Source: Psychromonas sp. CNPT3
GTDB lineage: Bacteria > Pseudomonadota > Gammaproteobacteria > Enterobacterales > Psychromonadaceae
NCBI RefSeq assembly: GCF_000153405.2
Contig: NC_020802.1
Span: forward strand, 1,383,883 to 1,447,882
Direction: 5' to 3'
DNA: 64,000 nucleotides
This document shows positions 48,159 to 57,986 of the stretch, in pieces (the first letter of the stretch is position 1; the number at the start of each line of letters is the position of its first letter). The notes under the pieces are model-generated. The model searched no databases, was not told the DNA's origin, and saw nothing but the letters and a program-made list of their open reading frames with translations. The position numbers and the translations under genes are program-made.

Positions 48159-49756
48159 TGTTACTTAAAAAAGTACAAATTCCCGGCCTATTATTGGCCG
48201 GTTTTATTAGTTTTTTTGTAGCAGGGGCGTTGATAGCCTTACTCGCTCATTCTACTACATTAAATGTGAGTGCACTCTGGCAGGATCCCTACTATCGACA
48301 TATCACTACCTTTAGTTTTTATCAGGCTTTTTTATCCACATTACTGAGTGTTGTCTTAGCTATTCCTATCAGCCATGCATTATATCGGCGTGAATTTTGG
48401 GGAAAAGCATTATTATTAAAGCTCTTTGCAAGTACCTTAGTGCTCCCGGTGCTGGTGGCTATTTTTGGTTTGTTAAGTATTTATGGTAACAGTGGTTTAT
48501 TGGCGCAATTATTAACAAAATTCCAAGCTTCATTGCCTTTTTCTATCTATGGATTAAAAGGCATATTACTGGCGCATGTTTTTTTCAACCTACCGTTTGC
48601 AACGCGTCTTTTTTTACAAGCCTTACAATCTATCCCTGAGCCGCAGCATAAGCTGGCAGCCCACCTCGGCATGACGCATTGGTTAAAATTTAAGTATTTA
48701 GAATGGCCACATATACGCGGGCAGCTTACTCACGTTGCAGGGCTTATTTTTATGCTTTGTTTCACCAGTTTTGCAACCGTGATGGCGATTGGCGGAGGCC
48801 CTAAGGCAACCACCATTGAATTGGCTATATATCAAGCAATCAAGTTTGATTTTGATTTGCAAAGTGGCGCATTGCTCGCGCTATGGCAAATGTCATTGTG
48901 CGCACTGCTTGCTTTTTTTATACAAAAAACAATGCGCAGTTCCCGACTGAGTGCCTCGTATACGAGCGTAAAAGTTTATTTATTTAGCGACCGAAAAAGG
49001 GATAAATGTTGGGATTTTTTCTGCATAACATTAGTGATCGCCTTTGTTATTCCTCCGCTTCTGATGGTGTTGGTTGCCGGTCTCAATGAAAAACTGCTTA
49101 TTGTTTTAAGTGATTTTTATTTTTGGATGGCCTTTAAAAACTCAATGATCATTGCGATTTCTGCGGGTTTTCTTGCCCTTACTCTGGCCTTTTTTATATT
49201 ACTTTGTAGCCGAGTTTGGCGCATGCGAGGCTTGCATTCCTATGCCGATAATATTGAGATATTGGCAACCATCATACTGGTGACGCCGGGCCTTGTGATC
49301 AGCACTGGATTATTTTTATTATTACGAGAATTTAATCATTATGCCATGCTCCCTTTGTTTATTGTTATTGTGGTCAATGCGTTAATGGCGTTACCCTTTG
49401 CGCTTAAAAATTTGGCGGAGCCGATGTTACATAACGCGCAAAAATATGACAAACTCTGTGCTAGCTTAGGTATCTTTTCAGGGTATCGTTTTTATCTTAT
49501 TGAATGGAAAGCACTCAAAATACCGATAGTTCAAGCTTTTAGTCTTAGTTTTGCGCTTTCTATTGGTGATTTAAGTGCGATTGCGTTATTTGGAAATCGA
49601 GATTTTAGTACTTTACCCTTATATCTTTTTCAATTAATGGGCAGTTATCAGATGCAGTCTGCGGCCGTTGTTGCTTTGATTTTATTATTACTGAGTGTCG
49701 GAATATTTATACTGACCGAAAGAATATTTCACCTTAAAAGAGTCCAAAATGATTGA
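48158..49756 (+). CDS. thiP: Thiamine ABC transporter permease
   Basis: Inner-membrane permease, 532 residues, two fused binding-protein-dependent permease domains, about 12 membrane segments. The first EAA-like loop is in AAHLGMTHWLKFKYLEWPHIR and the second around CASLGIFSGYRFYLIEWK (both contact the ATPase ThiQ). Overlaps thiB by one base (TAATG) and thiQ by eight. Confidence 0.93.
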   Translation: MLLKKVQIPGLLLAGFISFFVAGALIALLAHSTTLNVSALWQDPYYRHITTFSFYQAFLSTLLSVVLAIPISHALYRREFWGKALLLKLFASTLVLPVLVAIFGLLSIYGNSGLLAQLLTKFQASLPFSIYGLKGILLAHVFFNLPFATRLFLQALQSIPEPQHKLAAHLGMTHWLKFKYLEWPHIRGQLTHVAGLIFMLCFTSFATVMAIGGGPKATTIELAIYQAIKFDFDLQSGALLALWQMSLCALLAFFIQKTMRSSRLSASYTSVKVYLFSDRKRDKCWDFFCITLVIAFVIPPLLMVLVAGLNEKLLIVLSDFYFWMAFKNSMIIAISAGFLALTLAFFILLCSRVWRMRGLHSYADNIEILATIILVTPGLVISTGLFLLLREFNHYAMLPLFIVIVVNALMALPFALKNLAEPMLHNAQKYDKLCASLGIFSGYRFYLIEWKALKIPIVQAFSLSFALSIGDLSAIALFGNRDFSTLPLYLFQLMGSYQMQSAAVVALILLLLSVGIFILTERIFHLKRVQND

Positions 49757-50456
49757 TTTTTCACAGCTTCACTATGCTTACCAGCAACAATCTTTCTGCT
49801 TTGATCTACAGATTAAAAAGGGCAGTTTAGTCGCGATCTTAGGGGGGAGTGGGGCAGGAAAGAGTACACTACTTAGTTTGTTAGGCGGATTTATAGCACC
49901 AAAGCAAGGTGATATTTTGATCAATGGTCAATCAATGTTGCGTCTTGCACCACATCAACGGCCCTGTGCTATTTTATTTCAAGAGCATAATCTCTTTAAC
50001 CATTTATCGGTGTATGACAATATTGCGTTAGGCTTACATCCGGGGTTAAAACTAAATAAACAGCAACAAGTGCAATTACAAGAGATCTCTGAGCAGGTTG
50101 AAGTTGCCTCTCTTCTTTCTCGTTTTCCAGATCAACTCTCAGGCGGGCAAAAACAGCGGGTGGCTTTAGCGCGTTGTTTTGTTCAAAATAAAAGTATTTT
50201 ATTATTAGATGAGCCTTTTTCTGCCTTAGATCCGTTATTACGCATGGCAATGTTAGATCGCGTAAAGCATATGGCACACAATGAAAATATTACGGTATTA
50301 ATGGTAACGCATCATATTTCAGACGCGCTCGCCGTGGCATCGGACTTTATTTTTATTGATGCAGGTAATGCCTTAAGTGTTGAGCCGATAACAAGCTTAA
50401 ATAAAACACATGCGAATAAAAATTTAGTGGCATTTTTAAAGGCCGACAGTTATTAA
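49749..50456 (+). CDS. thiQ: Thiamine ABC transporter ATP-binding protein
   Basis: ABC ATPase energising ThiBP. 235 residues. Walker A GGSGAGKST, signature LSGGQKQRVALARC, Walker B SILLLDEPFSALDP, and switch His in MVTHH. Starts inside thiP. After the stop there is only a short GACAG / CTGTC stem as a possible terminator. Confidence 0.95.
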   Translation: MIDFSQLHYAYQQQSFCFDLQIKKGSLVAILGGSGAGKSTLLSLLGGFIAPKQGDILINGQSMLRLAPHQRPCAILFQEHNLFNHLSVYDNIALGLHPGLKLNKQQQVQLQEISEQVEVASLLSRFPDQLSGGQKQRVALARCFVQNKSILLLDEPFSALDPLLRMAMLDRVKHMAHNENITVLMVTHHISDALAVASDFIFIDAGNALSVEPITSLNKTHANKNLVAFLKADSY

Positions 50457-50795
50457 GCTTGCTGTCTTTATTCATTTAGACTCATAATGAATACGCTGAT
50501 TTAGCATATGCTTTCTCATGGGCCTAGGCATGGTGGCGTTGTAATTTTGCGTGAAATACAGCATATAAAATCCAAGTTAACCTCTCATTAAAACCCTCAT
50601 ATAAAAACCAAACTCACCGTGGTATTTGATGTTTTTCTTCTTTGTTCATGTACTTATCCTTATATATTGGCGTGCTTTGTATTTCAACAATAAAATTGTG
50701 TGATCTAGGTGCCGTTTCCTAAACGGCAGCGCTAAAACTAGGAAATCGTCTTAATTTCTTAATTTCTTTAAAGTGTATAGTGCCGATCAATAGTA
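50457..50795. other. Intergenic region upstream of uhpT
   Basis: About 340 bases with no ORF of coding character. A compact hairpin TGCCGTTT-CCT-AAACGGCA sits at 50710-50728 without a T tract. The rest is AT-rich and unrecognised. Confidence 0.45.
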
Positions 50796-50955
50796 ATACC
50801 AAAGGAACTAAAAAGGTTATCCGTCTTGCTTGTTGAAATTATCCCACCCTGCGTTGTGAGTTTTGAAGTGAGAATAACTATCTCCTGCAAATCAGCCTTG
50901 CGAGTGTTAATTTTTCCTGCGCAATACATGAAAACTTAATTAATTCCTTTGGTAT
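50796..50955 (+). repeat. MITE-like repeat, copy D upstream of uhpT
   Basis: 160 bp with the best-preserved inverted ends of the family: ATACCAAAGGAACTAA on the left and TTAATTAATTCCTTTGGTAT on the right. Same orientation as copies A and B. Ends 58 bp before the uhpT start. Its right end reads GGTATAAAAGG, so it could contribute a -10 element. Confidence 0.9.
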
Positions 50956-51013
50956 AAAAGGCGCGACAGAGCCTTATCGGTAGTAAAATTTTATACACAC
51001 GAGAAGAAAACTT

Positions 51014-52426
51014 ATGGAAATAGCAATACTAAAAAGAGTACGGATACCTCTACTCGATCTTACGTCTGCTGAACGCAGAAAAAAATGGTTATCACCTTTT
51101 TTAAAATCATACCTCGTTATTTTTGTGAGTTATATGGTGATGTATCTAGTGCGTAAAAACTTTAATGTTGCGCAAAACGATATGATCTCAGATTATGGCA
51201 TGAGCTTAACCCAGCTAGGTACGATAGGGCTTGGTTTTTCTATTACTTACGGTATCGGTAAAACAGCGCTTAATTACTGGTCTGGCGGTAAAAACTCAAA
51301 AAACATGTTGCCGTTAGGTTTGTTACTTTCCGGTCTTTGTATTTTAGCGATGGGTTTCGTAATGGGGCCTGGTATCACGCAGTTTTATATGATGGTTGCA
51401 CTTTATGCTGCCTCTGGTTTCTTCCAATCAGGAGGGGGCTCAAATTCTGTGGTGACGATCACCAACTGGACGCCTCGTAATAGACGTGGGTTAGGTGTTG
51501 GTTTTTGGAATATATCACATAATGTGGGTGGGGCTTTGGCCGCCGGTGTTGCTATGTTTGGTGCTGATTATTTCTTTGGCGGCGATGTTAAAGGGATGTT
51601 CATCTTCCCTGCTGTGATTGCCATTGTTATTGGTATTTTAGGGTTTTTCATGGGCAATGACAGTCCAGAAGCTTATGGATTAGGCACGGTCGAAGATATT
51701 TTTGAAGAGCCAATCTCAGAAGAAGATAATGCGGTTATTGAACAAAAATTAACAAAAATGGAAATATTTAAAAAATATGTTCTGTTTAATAAGATCATCT
51801 GGATCTTATGTTTTGCCAACGTCTTCTTATATGTTGTGCGCAGTGGTATTGATCAATGGTCTATGGTTTATGCACATCAAGTACTGGGCTTTAGTATTGA
51901 AGTTGCAAACTCCGGTTTTACTATGTTTGAAATCGGCGCATTAATGGGTACGTGTTTATGGGGCTTATTATCTGATTTATTTAATGGTCGTCGTGGCGTA
52001 GTCTCATGTTTTGCGCTTATTGGTGTGGTAATGACGCTTGGTTTCTACCAACATGCTGACACTATCTTTATGTATAAAGCGTCTCTTTTTGCGCTTGGAT
52101 TCTTAGTGTTTGCACCGCAATTATTAATAGGCGTTGCGGCCATTGGTTTTGTGCCAAAACAAGGTCTTGCTGCAGCAGATGGTGTTAAAGGGACTTTTGC
52201 CTACTTAATTGGTGATTCATTTGCAAAAATTGGTTTAGGTTATATCGCCGAAGGTAATTCATTCATGGGTCTTGAAGGCTGGGCTGGTACGTTTGCGGCT
52301 ATCGATGCAGCCGCTATTGCATGTTGCGTATTGATGGCGATAGTTGCCATTTTTGAAGAAATTAAGATCCGAAAACTAGCTAAAATATCTAAGAAACTAC
52401 AACAAGAAAAGGTAATGATGTCTTAA
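51014..52426 (+). CDS. uhpT: Hexose-phosphate antiporter, UhpT type (MFS, organophosphate:Pi)
   Basis: Inner-membrane exchanger of sugar phosphates for phosphate. 470 residues, 12 hydrophobic segments, co-linear with E. coli UhpT (463): [57 protein letters not shown], and [17 protein letters not shown]. UhpT fits better than GlpT. No uhpABC-like sensor genes flank it, so control differs from E. coli. Ends with a strong terminator. Confidence 0.88.
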   Translation: MEIAILKRVRIPLLDLTSAERRKKWLSPFLKSYLVIFVSYMVMYLVRKNFNVAQNDMISDYGMSLTQLGTIGLGFSITYGIGKTALNYWSGGKNSKNMLPLGLLLSGLCILAMGFVMGPGITQFYMMVALYAASGFFQSGGGSNSVVTITNWTPRNRRGLGVGFWNISHNVGGALAAGVAMFGADYFFGGDVKGMFIFPAVIAIVIGILGFFMGNDSPEAYGLGTVEDIFEEPISEEDNAVIEQKLTKMEIFKKYVLFNKIIWILCFANVFLYVVRSGIDQWSMVYAHQVLGFSIEVANSGFTMFEIGALMGTCLWGLLSDLFNGRRGVVSCFALIGVVMTLGFYQHADTIFMYKASLFALGFLVFAPQLLIGVAAIGFVPKQGLAAADGVKGTFAYLIGDSFAKIGLGYIAEGNSFMGLEGWAGTFAAIDAAAIACCVLMAIVAIFEEIKIRKLAKISKKLQQEKVMMS

Positions 52427-52465
52427 CAGTTCTCTTGTTGTAAGCGCATATAACCATAAAATGAC

Positions 52466-52503
52466 AGCTCTCATCAATATAAACGATTGATGGGAGCTTT
52501 TTT
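52466..52503 (+). terminator. Rho-independent terminator of uhpT
   Basis: 13-bp stem AGCTCTCATCAAT / ATTGATGGGAGCT (one G-U pair), 7-nt loop, then a six-T run. Confidence 0.92.
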
Positions 52504-52622
52504 ATGCGATTAAGAACAAGATCATAAACTATTTTATATGCAGATAGCTTAGATAAGTCATAATGAAAAACGAGTATTGGAAAATACTTATCTACACATA
52601 ATAAGGCTAAAGAGGGAGTCCT

Positions 52623-53396
52623 ATGCAAAAAAAAATAAGCGTACTCGGTAGTGGTTGGCTTGGTTTGCCACTTGCTGAGTGCTTAATATCAAGAGGCTAT
52701 GATGTAAAAGGCTCGACTCGCTCATCTGCGCGCTTTGATCTGTTACAACAAAAAGGGGTGCCAGCCTTTCTACTCGATATTAGCCAAGAAAAATATGATG
52801 CCGATGAATTTTTTAATGCAGATATTCTTATTGTTAATATTCCCTATAAAGGTATCGAAGCATTTGTAACGTTAACAAGCGCAATACAAAAAGCCAATAT
52901 TAAGCATGTTATTTTTATCAGTGCCACGTCGGTGTATGCAAATAAAGAGGGGATGGTATCAGAAAATGATGCGCTTGTTCCTTGTGCTTTGGTAGATATC
53001 GAAAATTTATTTACAACAAATCAGTCTTTTGACACAACCATCATTCGATTTTCTGGCCTACTCGGTTATGGCCGAGATCCCGCGTTATTTTTTACAGGCG
53101 ACCGATGCATTAAAAATCCAGCATCTAGTGTTAATATGATCCATCGAGATGATTGTATTAAAATTATATACTCGGTAATAGAGAGTAATGCATGGGGTGA
53201 AATCTATAATGCTTGCTCTGATACGCATCCATCAAGAAAACTGTTTTATTGTGCAGCCGCTAAAACATTGGCAATGCCAGCACCTAAATTTTTAGAACAG
53301 ACTGACAATCACGATAAAGTGATCAGTAATCAAAAGATCAAGGTCGACTTAAATTATCGTTTCTTACACCCTAATTTACTGGGTTTTAAATTTTAA
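52623..53396 (+). CDS. NAD(P)-binding epimerase/dehydratase-like protein (YeeZ-like)
   Basis: 257 residues, extended SDR fold. N-terminal Rossmann motif GSGWLGLPLAECL (about 8-20), ISATSVYANKEG in the active-site strand (Ser and Tyr present), and RFSGLLGYGRDP. The YxxxK Lys is not evident: after SVY comes ANKEG, with Lys three positions on, so a YANK motif may serve. It resembles E. coli YeeZ. The substrate is unknown. Monocistronic. Confidence 0.75.
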   Translation: MQKKISVLGSGWLGLPLAECLISRGYDVKGSTRSSARFDLLQQKGVPAFLLDISQEKYDADEFFNADILIVNIPYKGIEAFVTLTSAIQKANIKHVIFISATSVYANKEGMVSENDALVPCALVDIENLFTTNQSFDTTIIRFSGLLGYGRDPALFFTGDRCIKNPASSVNMIHRDDCIKIIYSVIESNAWGEIYNACSDTHPSRKLFYCAAAKTLAMPAPKFLEQTDNHDKVISNQKIKVDLNYRFLHPNLLGFKF

Positions 53397-53480
53397 ACAC
53401 CTGAAAGGCAATGCTTATTAACAAGGGTTACGCCTTGTACCTTGATATTTCCCAGTGCCTGATAAATTCATTTTGAATCG

Positions 53481-53519
53481 TATTTAAGGGGTTATCTTCG
53501 CGCAATAAACCCTTAAATA
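53481..53519. terminator. Hairpin between convergent yeeZ-like and amidohydrolase genes
   Basis: TATTTAAGGGGTTAT / ATAAACCCTTAAATA: 14 of 15 positions pair around a 9-nt loop. Position between convergent genes suggests bidirectional termination, though T tracts are poor. Confidence 0.5.
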
Positions 53520-53534
53520 AATGGCTAACGATAC

Positions 53535-54713
53535 TCAGATGACGCCAACGACGTCTTTGCTGTGCGCTAATTGGATCCAGTAATTTGCGCCAGTACAAAT
53601 TAAGTTATCATTAAAATCATATTTAGTACTGTGTAATGAGCCACTTTTTTCGCCATTGCCTATCCAAATATAAGCCCCGGGTACTTGTTGTAAAAATAAT
53701 GAAAAGTCTTCAGCGCCCATACTTGCGGGAAGATCCGTATAGACGTTTTGTTTACCCGCAATCTGCACTGCCGCATTCTCACATTTTTTAGCATTCTCTT
53801 TTCTATTTAAGGTGGCAGGAAAACATTGTTGGTAATTAAGCGAAATCTCGACATCAAAAGCTATCGCCATTCCCTTACACATTCGTTGCATGGCATCTAT
53901 TATCTGTTGTTGAATTTTTGATGAGAAGGTTCTAACAGTGCCTTGTGCATACGTTTTATCCGCAATAATATTAGAGGAGTCGCCACCTTTTAATTGAGTC
54001 ACACTGATAACGGCCGCGTCAAAGGGGCTGATGTTTCGAGCGACAATGGTTTGTAATGCACCGACCAACTGAGATGCTGCGATAAGTGGATCTTTACATG
54101 TATTTGGTATCCCTGCATGTCCGCCTTGGCCACTAATAGTTATCTCAAAGGTATCCATTGATGCCATTACAGGCCCAGCATGTACCACAAAATGTCCACT
54201 TTTTATCCCTGGCCAATTATGTAACCCATAAACTTCAGTAAGCGGGAACCTTTGTAAGAAATTCTCTTCTAACATGACGCGCGCGCCGCCTGCATTTTCT
54301 TCAGCAGGTTGAAAAATAAAATATAAGGTTCCTTCAAAAGATCGCGTCTTACTTAAATAAATAGCAGCACTAAGGAGCATGGTAATATGTCCATCGTGGC
54401 CACAAGCATGCATTTTATGGGCATAACAAGAGCGATGCGCACATGTGTTTTTTTCCTGCATGGGTAACGCGTCCATGTCTGCTCGGAGTCCAACATGGCG
54501 AGTATCGGGGTTATTTCCTTTTAAAACCGCGACTATCCCTGTTTTTGCAAGCCCAGTTTGAATGTCATCCATCTCTAAAGACATTAATATTTCTAGAATT
54601 TTATCAGCCGTTCTTTTTTCTTCGTAGGCTAATTCGGGATGAGCATGAATATCTTGTCTAAATTCACGCATACGTTGCACGATAGGGTCTTTTTCATTGA
54701 TATATTCAATCAT
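53535..54713 (-). CDS. M20-family amidohydrolase (N-acyl-amino-acid / hippurate hydrolase type)
   Basis: 392 residues from the ATG at 54713, preceded by GGAAG; an upstream extension to 54821 does not look like the family. Metal-binding motifs: ACGHDGHITMLL (His/Asp), PAEENAGGARVML (Glu-Glu), HNWPGI and the C-terminal MGAEDFSLFLQQVPGAY with HSTKYDFND. These match IAA-amino-acid/hippurate hydrolases (M20D) that release acyl groups from N-acyl amino acids with two Mn/Zn ions. No signal peptide, so cytoplasmic. The natural substrate is unknown. Confidence 0.88.
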   Translation of the reverse strand: MIEYINEKDPIVQRMREFRQDIHAHPELAYEEKRTADKILEILMSLEMDDIQTGLAKTGIVAVLKGNNPDTRHVGLRADMDALPMQEKNTCAHRSCYAHKMHACGHDGHITMLLSAAIYLSKTRSFEGTLYFIFQPAEENAGGARVMLEENFLQRFPLTEVYGLHNWPGIKSGHFVVHAGPVMASMDTFEITISGQGGHAGIPNTCKDPLIAASQLVGALQTIVARNISPFDAAVISVTQLKGGDSSNIIADKTYAQGTVRTFSSKIQQQIIDAMQRMCKGMAIAFDVEISLNYQQCFPATLNRKENAKKCENAAVQIAGKQNVYTDLPASMGAEDFSLFLQQVPGAYIWIGNGEKSGSLHSTKYDFNDNLICTGANYWIQLAHSKDVVGVI

Positions 54714-55119
54714 TGATCTTCCTAAGTTGTTTTTTCGGCATCGTTGATAAGCGCGATTAAAAGCATCATTTAAATTTTGTATATCTCTTCTTCTCAAAGA
54801 GATATGTTTAAATCGGTGCAATCATAAAGAGGGTATTCTTAATATATACCTTTGATACTTCAAGATGTAAAGTCAGAAAAGAAAATCGGATTTAGCATAC
54901 TGACATAACATTGAAACAGATCACCACGACATATATCTTTTATAAGCAAGAGGATAGTCTAATTTTAGAGACTCTTTAGGTGTTATCGAGGATCTAATGA
55001 CTGCCTGATAAGGTATATAAGGTTATCATCTAAAATTATTCGTAATAAAAGAGGAAATGGCTTTAATATTATCCTTATCCTTATCCTTATCTTAAGATGA
55101 AGCGCGTGATATTAAAATA
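54714..55119. other. Intergenic region with a hexanucleotide repeat
   Basis: About 400 bases with no coding ORF. Near 55067-55091 there are almost four copies of TTATCC in tandem. No regulatory site recognised. Confidence 0.5.
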
Positions 55120-55902
55120 ATGATAGATTTAACTATCCGCTATAACACTCTGCGGATTTATCCTGAAAATCACCACTTCGAAGCAAAAACATTGTCTAAA
55201 GCGATTGATCATAGGGCTAGTTTTAGGGTGTTCAGGCAAGATGGTTGCAAATATTCATTTGCTTAGCCTTTTGTAAGTTTTTTGCTGGGCTGTGCTTTTA
55301 CTTATGCGTTATTAGGTTTCTATTTTACTTCTAAATTTATTTGGATATTTTCGTTACTTAGTTTTGGACGTTGGTTTGGTACTGAAAGGGGTTACGCATC
55401 GGGTTTGGGCACGTATTTTCTACGCTTTGTTTTCTGTGGCGTTGGACTCCTCATTATGAGTACTTTTGCATTTATAAAATGTAAAAATAAAAGTATATTT
55501 GTGTCGTCTACCCGTATAATCGGGGTATTGTATCTTTTTATTGCGTTATGGATCATGTCGATATTTGGTCATTATGACGATATTTATACTTGGGTGCTAT
55601 TAGAGGAACTTCAAGTGTTGCAATGGTCGGTTTTATTTGTAATTGTTGCTCTGCTCTGTATTTTCAGGGTATTAAGTGCAAGGATGTAATGATGCGAGAA
55701 TTTTGGTTCACTTTTATATTTATTAACGTATACCCGCTACTTTGATTTTTTCGGGAAACGTCACATAAATCCATTTTTTTACGATCTTAGCCCTTTTTTT
55801 TGGTACCTTGGCTCCCGCGCAGAAAAATATGGAATGCATATAAAAATGAGGAAAACACCTTTATTTGTTTTAGATTTACTGGTATTTAGGACTCTATCGT
55901 GA
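55120..55902 (+). pseudogene. Decayed integral membrane protein gene
   Basis: The longest intact piece, 55282-55689 (135 codons from a TTG with no ribosome-binding site), encodes several membrane helices. Its frame is open back to an ATG at 55120 except for one amber codon (TAG, 55264-55266). At about 55665 the coherent membrane-like reading moves to another frame (KDVMMREFWFTFIFINVY), escaping the TAA-TGA pair at 55687-55692, then returns at about 55733 to the first frame (RYFDFFGKR ... FWYLGSRAEKYG) and runs to a TGA at 55900-55902 that overlaps the fetB ATG. The pieces read like one hydrophobic protein with two frameshifts and a nonsense codon. The 48 codons before the amber are less convincing (three AGG). 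I cannot name the family. Confidence 0.6.
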
Positions 55903-56654
55903 TGGATATAACCTGGGGACAATTGCTTCTCTTTGCATGCGCATTAATAATACCTTACCTTATTAATGCTTATTTTGACTTACAATTATTACGTGTTTTT
56001 AATATCTCGATCTTGCGAATGAGCGCTCAATTATTCTTGGTAGGCTCATATTTAAAATTTTTATTTGTGTTGAATAATGCGTATATAAATATAGCTTGGC
56101 TATTGATGATGTTGTTAGTGGGTTGTAGTGCTATCGTATCAAATACCAAATATACGCGTAAAAAGATATTCTGGCCGGTATTGATCAGCCTCTGTGTTGC
56201 CTTGTTCCCCATCTTGTCATTATTGCTTATTGGCATATTAAAAGTAGAGCCTTTTTATAATGCACAATATTTGATCCCTTTAGCGGGAATGCTATTAGGT
56301 AACTGCTTAAGTGGGAATATTGTTGCCTTACAGCACTTATTTAATTCCTTTAAAGATAAAAAAGATCAATACGAAAGTGCATTGGCACTCGGCGCCAATT
56401 CTGTTCAGGCAAGCTTTGCTTTTGTGCAAGACGCCTTGCGCCAATCATTAGCCCCAATATTAGCGTCAATGGCAACAACGGGGTTAGTAACATTGCCGGG
56501 AATGATGACGGGCCAAATATTAAGTGGTAGTGATCCTATGCTTGCCATAAAGTATCAATTGCTGATCATGTTGGCTATTTTTGTGATGTTAAGTCTTTCT
56601 GTTGCATTGTGCTTATCGTTAACCGTGCGTTATAGCATTTATCAAAGGAACTAA
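55902..56654 (+). CDS. fetB: FetB/YbbM-type ABC permease (UPF0014), partner absent
   Basis: 250 residues, about 7 membrane segments. The UPF0014 core is clear: LIPLAGMLLGNCLSGN, ALALGANSVQASFAFVQDALRQSLAP, and ATTGLVTLPGMMTGQILSG. In E. coli, FetB pairs with the ATPase FetA in iron export. No fetA lies next to it here, which is unusual. The C-terminus is short (RYSIYQRN) and its last codons and stop lie inside a MITE-like repeat, so the original end was probably replaced. Start ATG 55902; a GTG at 55899 is also possible. Confidence 0.82.
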   Translation: MDITWGQLLLFACALIIPYLINAYFDLQLLRVFNISILRMSAQLFLVGSYLKFLFVLNNAYINIAWLLMMLLVGCSAIVSNTKYTRKKIFWPVLISLCVALFPILSLLLIGILKVEPFYNAQYLIPLAGMLLGNCLSGNIVALQHLFNSFKDKKDQYESALALGANSVQASFAFVQDALRQSLAPILASMATTGLVTLPGMMTGQILSGSDPMLAIKYQLLIMLAIFVMLSLSVALCLSLTVRYSIYQRN

Positions 56655-56757
56655 AAAGTGATCCGTCTTGCTTGTTGAAATTATCTCCTATAACTCTCGC
56701 CTTGGCAGTGCTAATTGTCCGTCGCAATACATGATCACTTCATTAATTTTATTGTAT
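56640..56757 (+). repeat. MITE-like repeat, copy E overlapping the fetB 3' end
   Basis: About 118 bp. Left part ATCAAAGGAACTAAAAAGTG continues as GATCCGTCTTGCTTGTTGAA, as in copies A, B and D. The middle (the TTTTGAAGTGAGAACAAC part) is deleted, and the right end is degraded (ATTTTATTGTAT). The TAA in its left end is the fetB stop codon. Confidence 0.8.
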
Positions 56758-56913
56758 GATCTTTTAAAAACAACAGAGATAACAATAAGATAAATTTAGG
56801 ATAACGTTAATTAATCAGGCTATTTGTAGGCAATATTAATTACCCTTTAAACAATTTACCTGCTTTAGGCCAACAGGGCTTAGAGTGATTTAATTTAGAT
56901 ATAAGGAAATAGA

Positions 56914-57762
56914 ATGTGTTCACCTCTTGTCTCTACGCAGTGGCTTGATCAGCATCTTTTTACAGAAGATCTGTTTATATTAGACGTTAGTATGAAAAAT
57001 GTGATCGGAAAAGAAGCGCTGATATATGAAAAACCTCAGCATATTATAAAATCTTATAAAATAGATATCGATACGGAATTATCCGATCTTAATAGTGCAA
57101 TGACGCACTGTTTTCCTACAAAAGAGCAATTGCAAAAATGTGCACAAAGGATCGGTTTTAATACTGAGAGTACATTAATAATTTATGATGATCAGGGCAT
57201 TTACAGTGCGCCACGTGTGTGGTGGATTTTAACGTCTTTTGGCTATAAAAATGTTTTTATTCTCGATGGGGGCTTACCAAAATGGTTGGCAGAGGGCCGT
57301 GCAACCACGCAATCTCCACAGTTATGTACGCGCTTAAAATCGATAAAAAACAGCCCTAATGTGTTGGCTTTAAATTCACAGAGGATAGTTTCTACCGAGC
57401 AGGTTTCGTTGAATATCAGCACACAAAAGGCAACGCTAATTGATGTGCGCTCTGCCGATCGTTTTTTTGCGCGCGTGCCTGAGCCTCGAGAAGGGATGAG
57501 ATGTGGGCATATTCCAAAATCTAAAAACATGCCTTTTAGCTTGGTTTTAAACGATATCCAATATCACTCTATTGCACATATAAAGCAGCAATTTGACGAC
57601 TTAAATATTCTTCCCAACACGCCTTTAATAGTCTCGTGTGGCTCGGGTATTACGGCTTGTATTGTACTTGTGGCAGCTTTGCTGGCAGGTTTTAAAGAGG
57701 TGCAATTATACGATGGCTCTTGGGCTACGTGGGGCAAGGATCCTTCTCTTCCTATATCATGA
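56914..57762 (+). CDS. sseA: 3-mercaptopyruvate sulfurtransferase / thiosulfate sulfurtransferase
   Basis: Two-domain rhodanese-fold enzyme transferring sulfur to thiols or cyanide. 282 residues (E. coli SseA 281). Catalytic Cys in SCGSGITACI: the CGSGxTA loop is characteristic of mercaptopyruvate sulfurtransferases, whereas rhodaneses have CRxGx. First domain with VWWILTSFGYKNVFILDGG is typical. A good AAGGAAA precedes the ATG. No obvious operon partner. Confidence 0.9.
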   Translation: MCSPLVSTQWLDQHLFTEDLFILDVSMKNVIGKEALIYEKPQHIIKSYKIDIDTELSDLNSAMTHCFPTKEQLQKCAQRIGFNTESTLIIYDDQGIYSAPRVWWILTSFGYKNVFILDGGLPKWLAEGRATTQSPQLCTRLKSIKNSPNVLALNSQRIVSTEQVSLNISTQKATLIDVRSADRFFARVPEPREGMRCGHIPKSKNMPFSLVLNDIQYHSIAHIKQQFDDLNILPNTPLIVSCGSGITACIVLVAALLAGFKEVQLYDGSWATWGKDPSLPIS

Positions 57763-57986
57763 TCACAATTATAATATAAAAGAGGGCGTTATGATGAAAC
57801 CTCTTTATATTAGACCTGTTTTAAAATTGACTTTAAACTCAATGGTATATAACATAAAACTAAATTTTTAGTGATGAAAAAGTCGTCTTTTTACAGTTGA
57901 TCGTAAAGGATAAAAGGTTAATGATTTTGATCTGCTTAACAATAGACAATAATACAATTTTATAAAATATAAACGTTAGGGAAAAT

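Noticed and set aside
55264-55266. The in-frame TAG as a recoding (pyrrolysine or readthrough) site
   Set aside because: No supporting element is seen, and additional frameshifts and stops downstream fit gene decay better.
57638-57871. 77-codon frame overlapping the end of sseA
   Set aside because: It lies mostly inside sseA in another frame; the remaining part downstream has no coding features.
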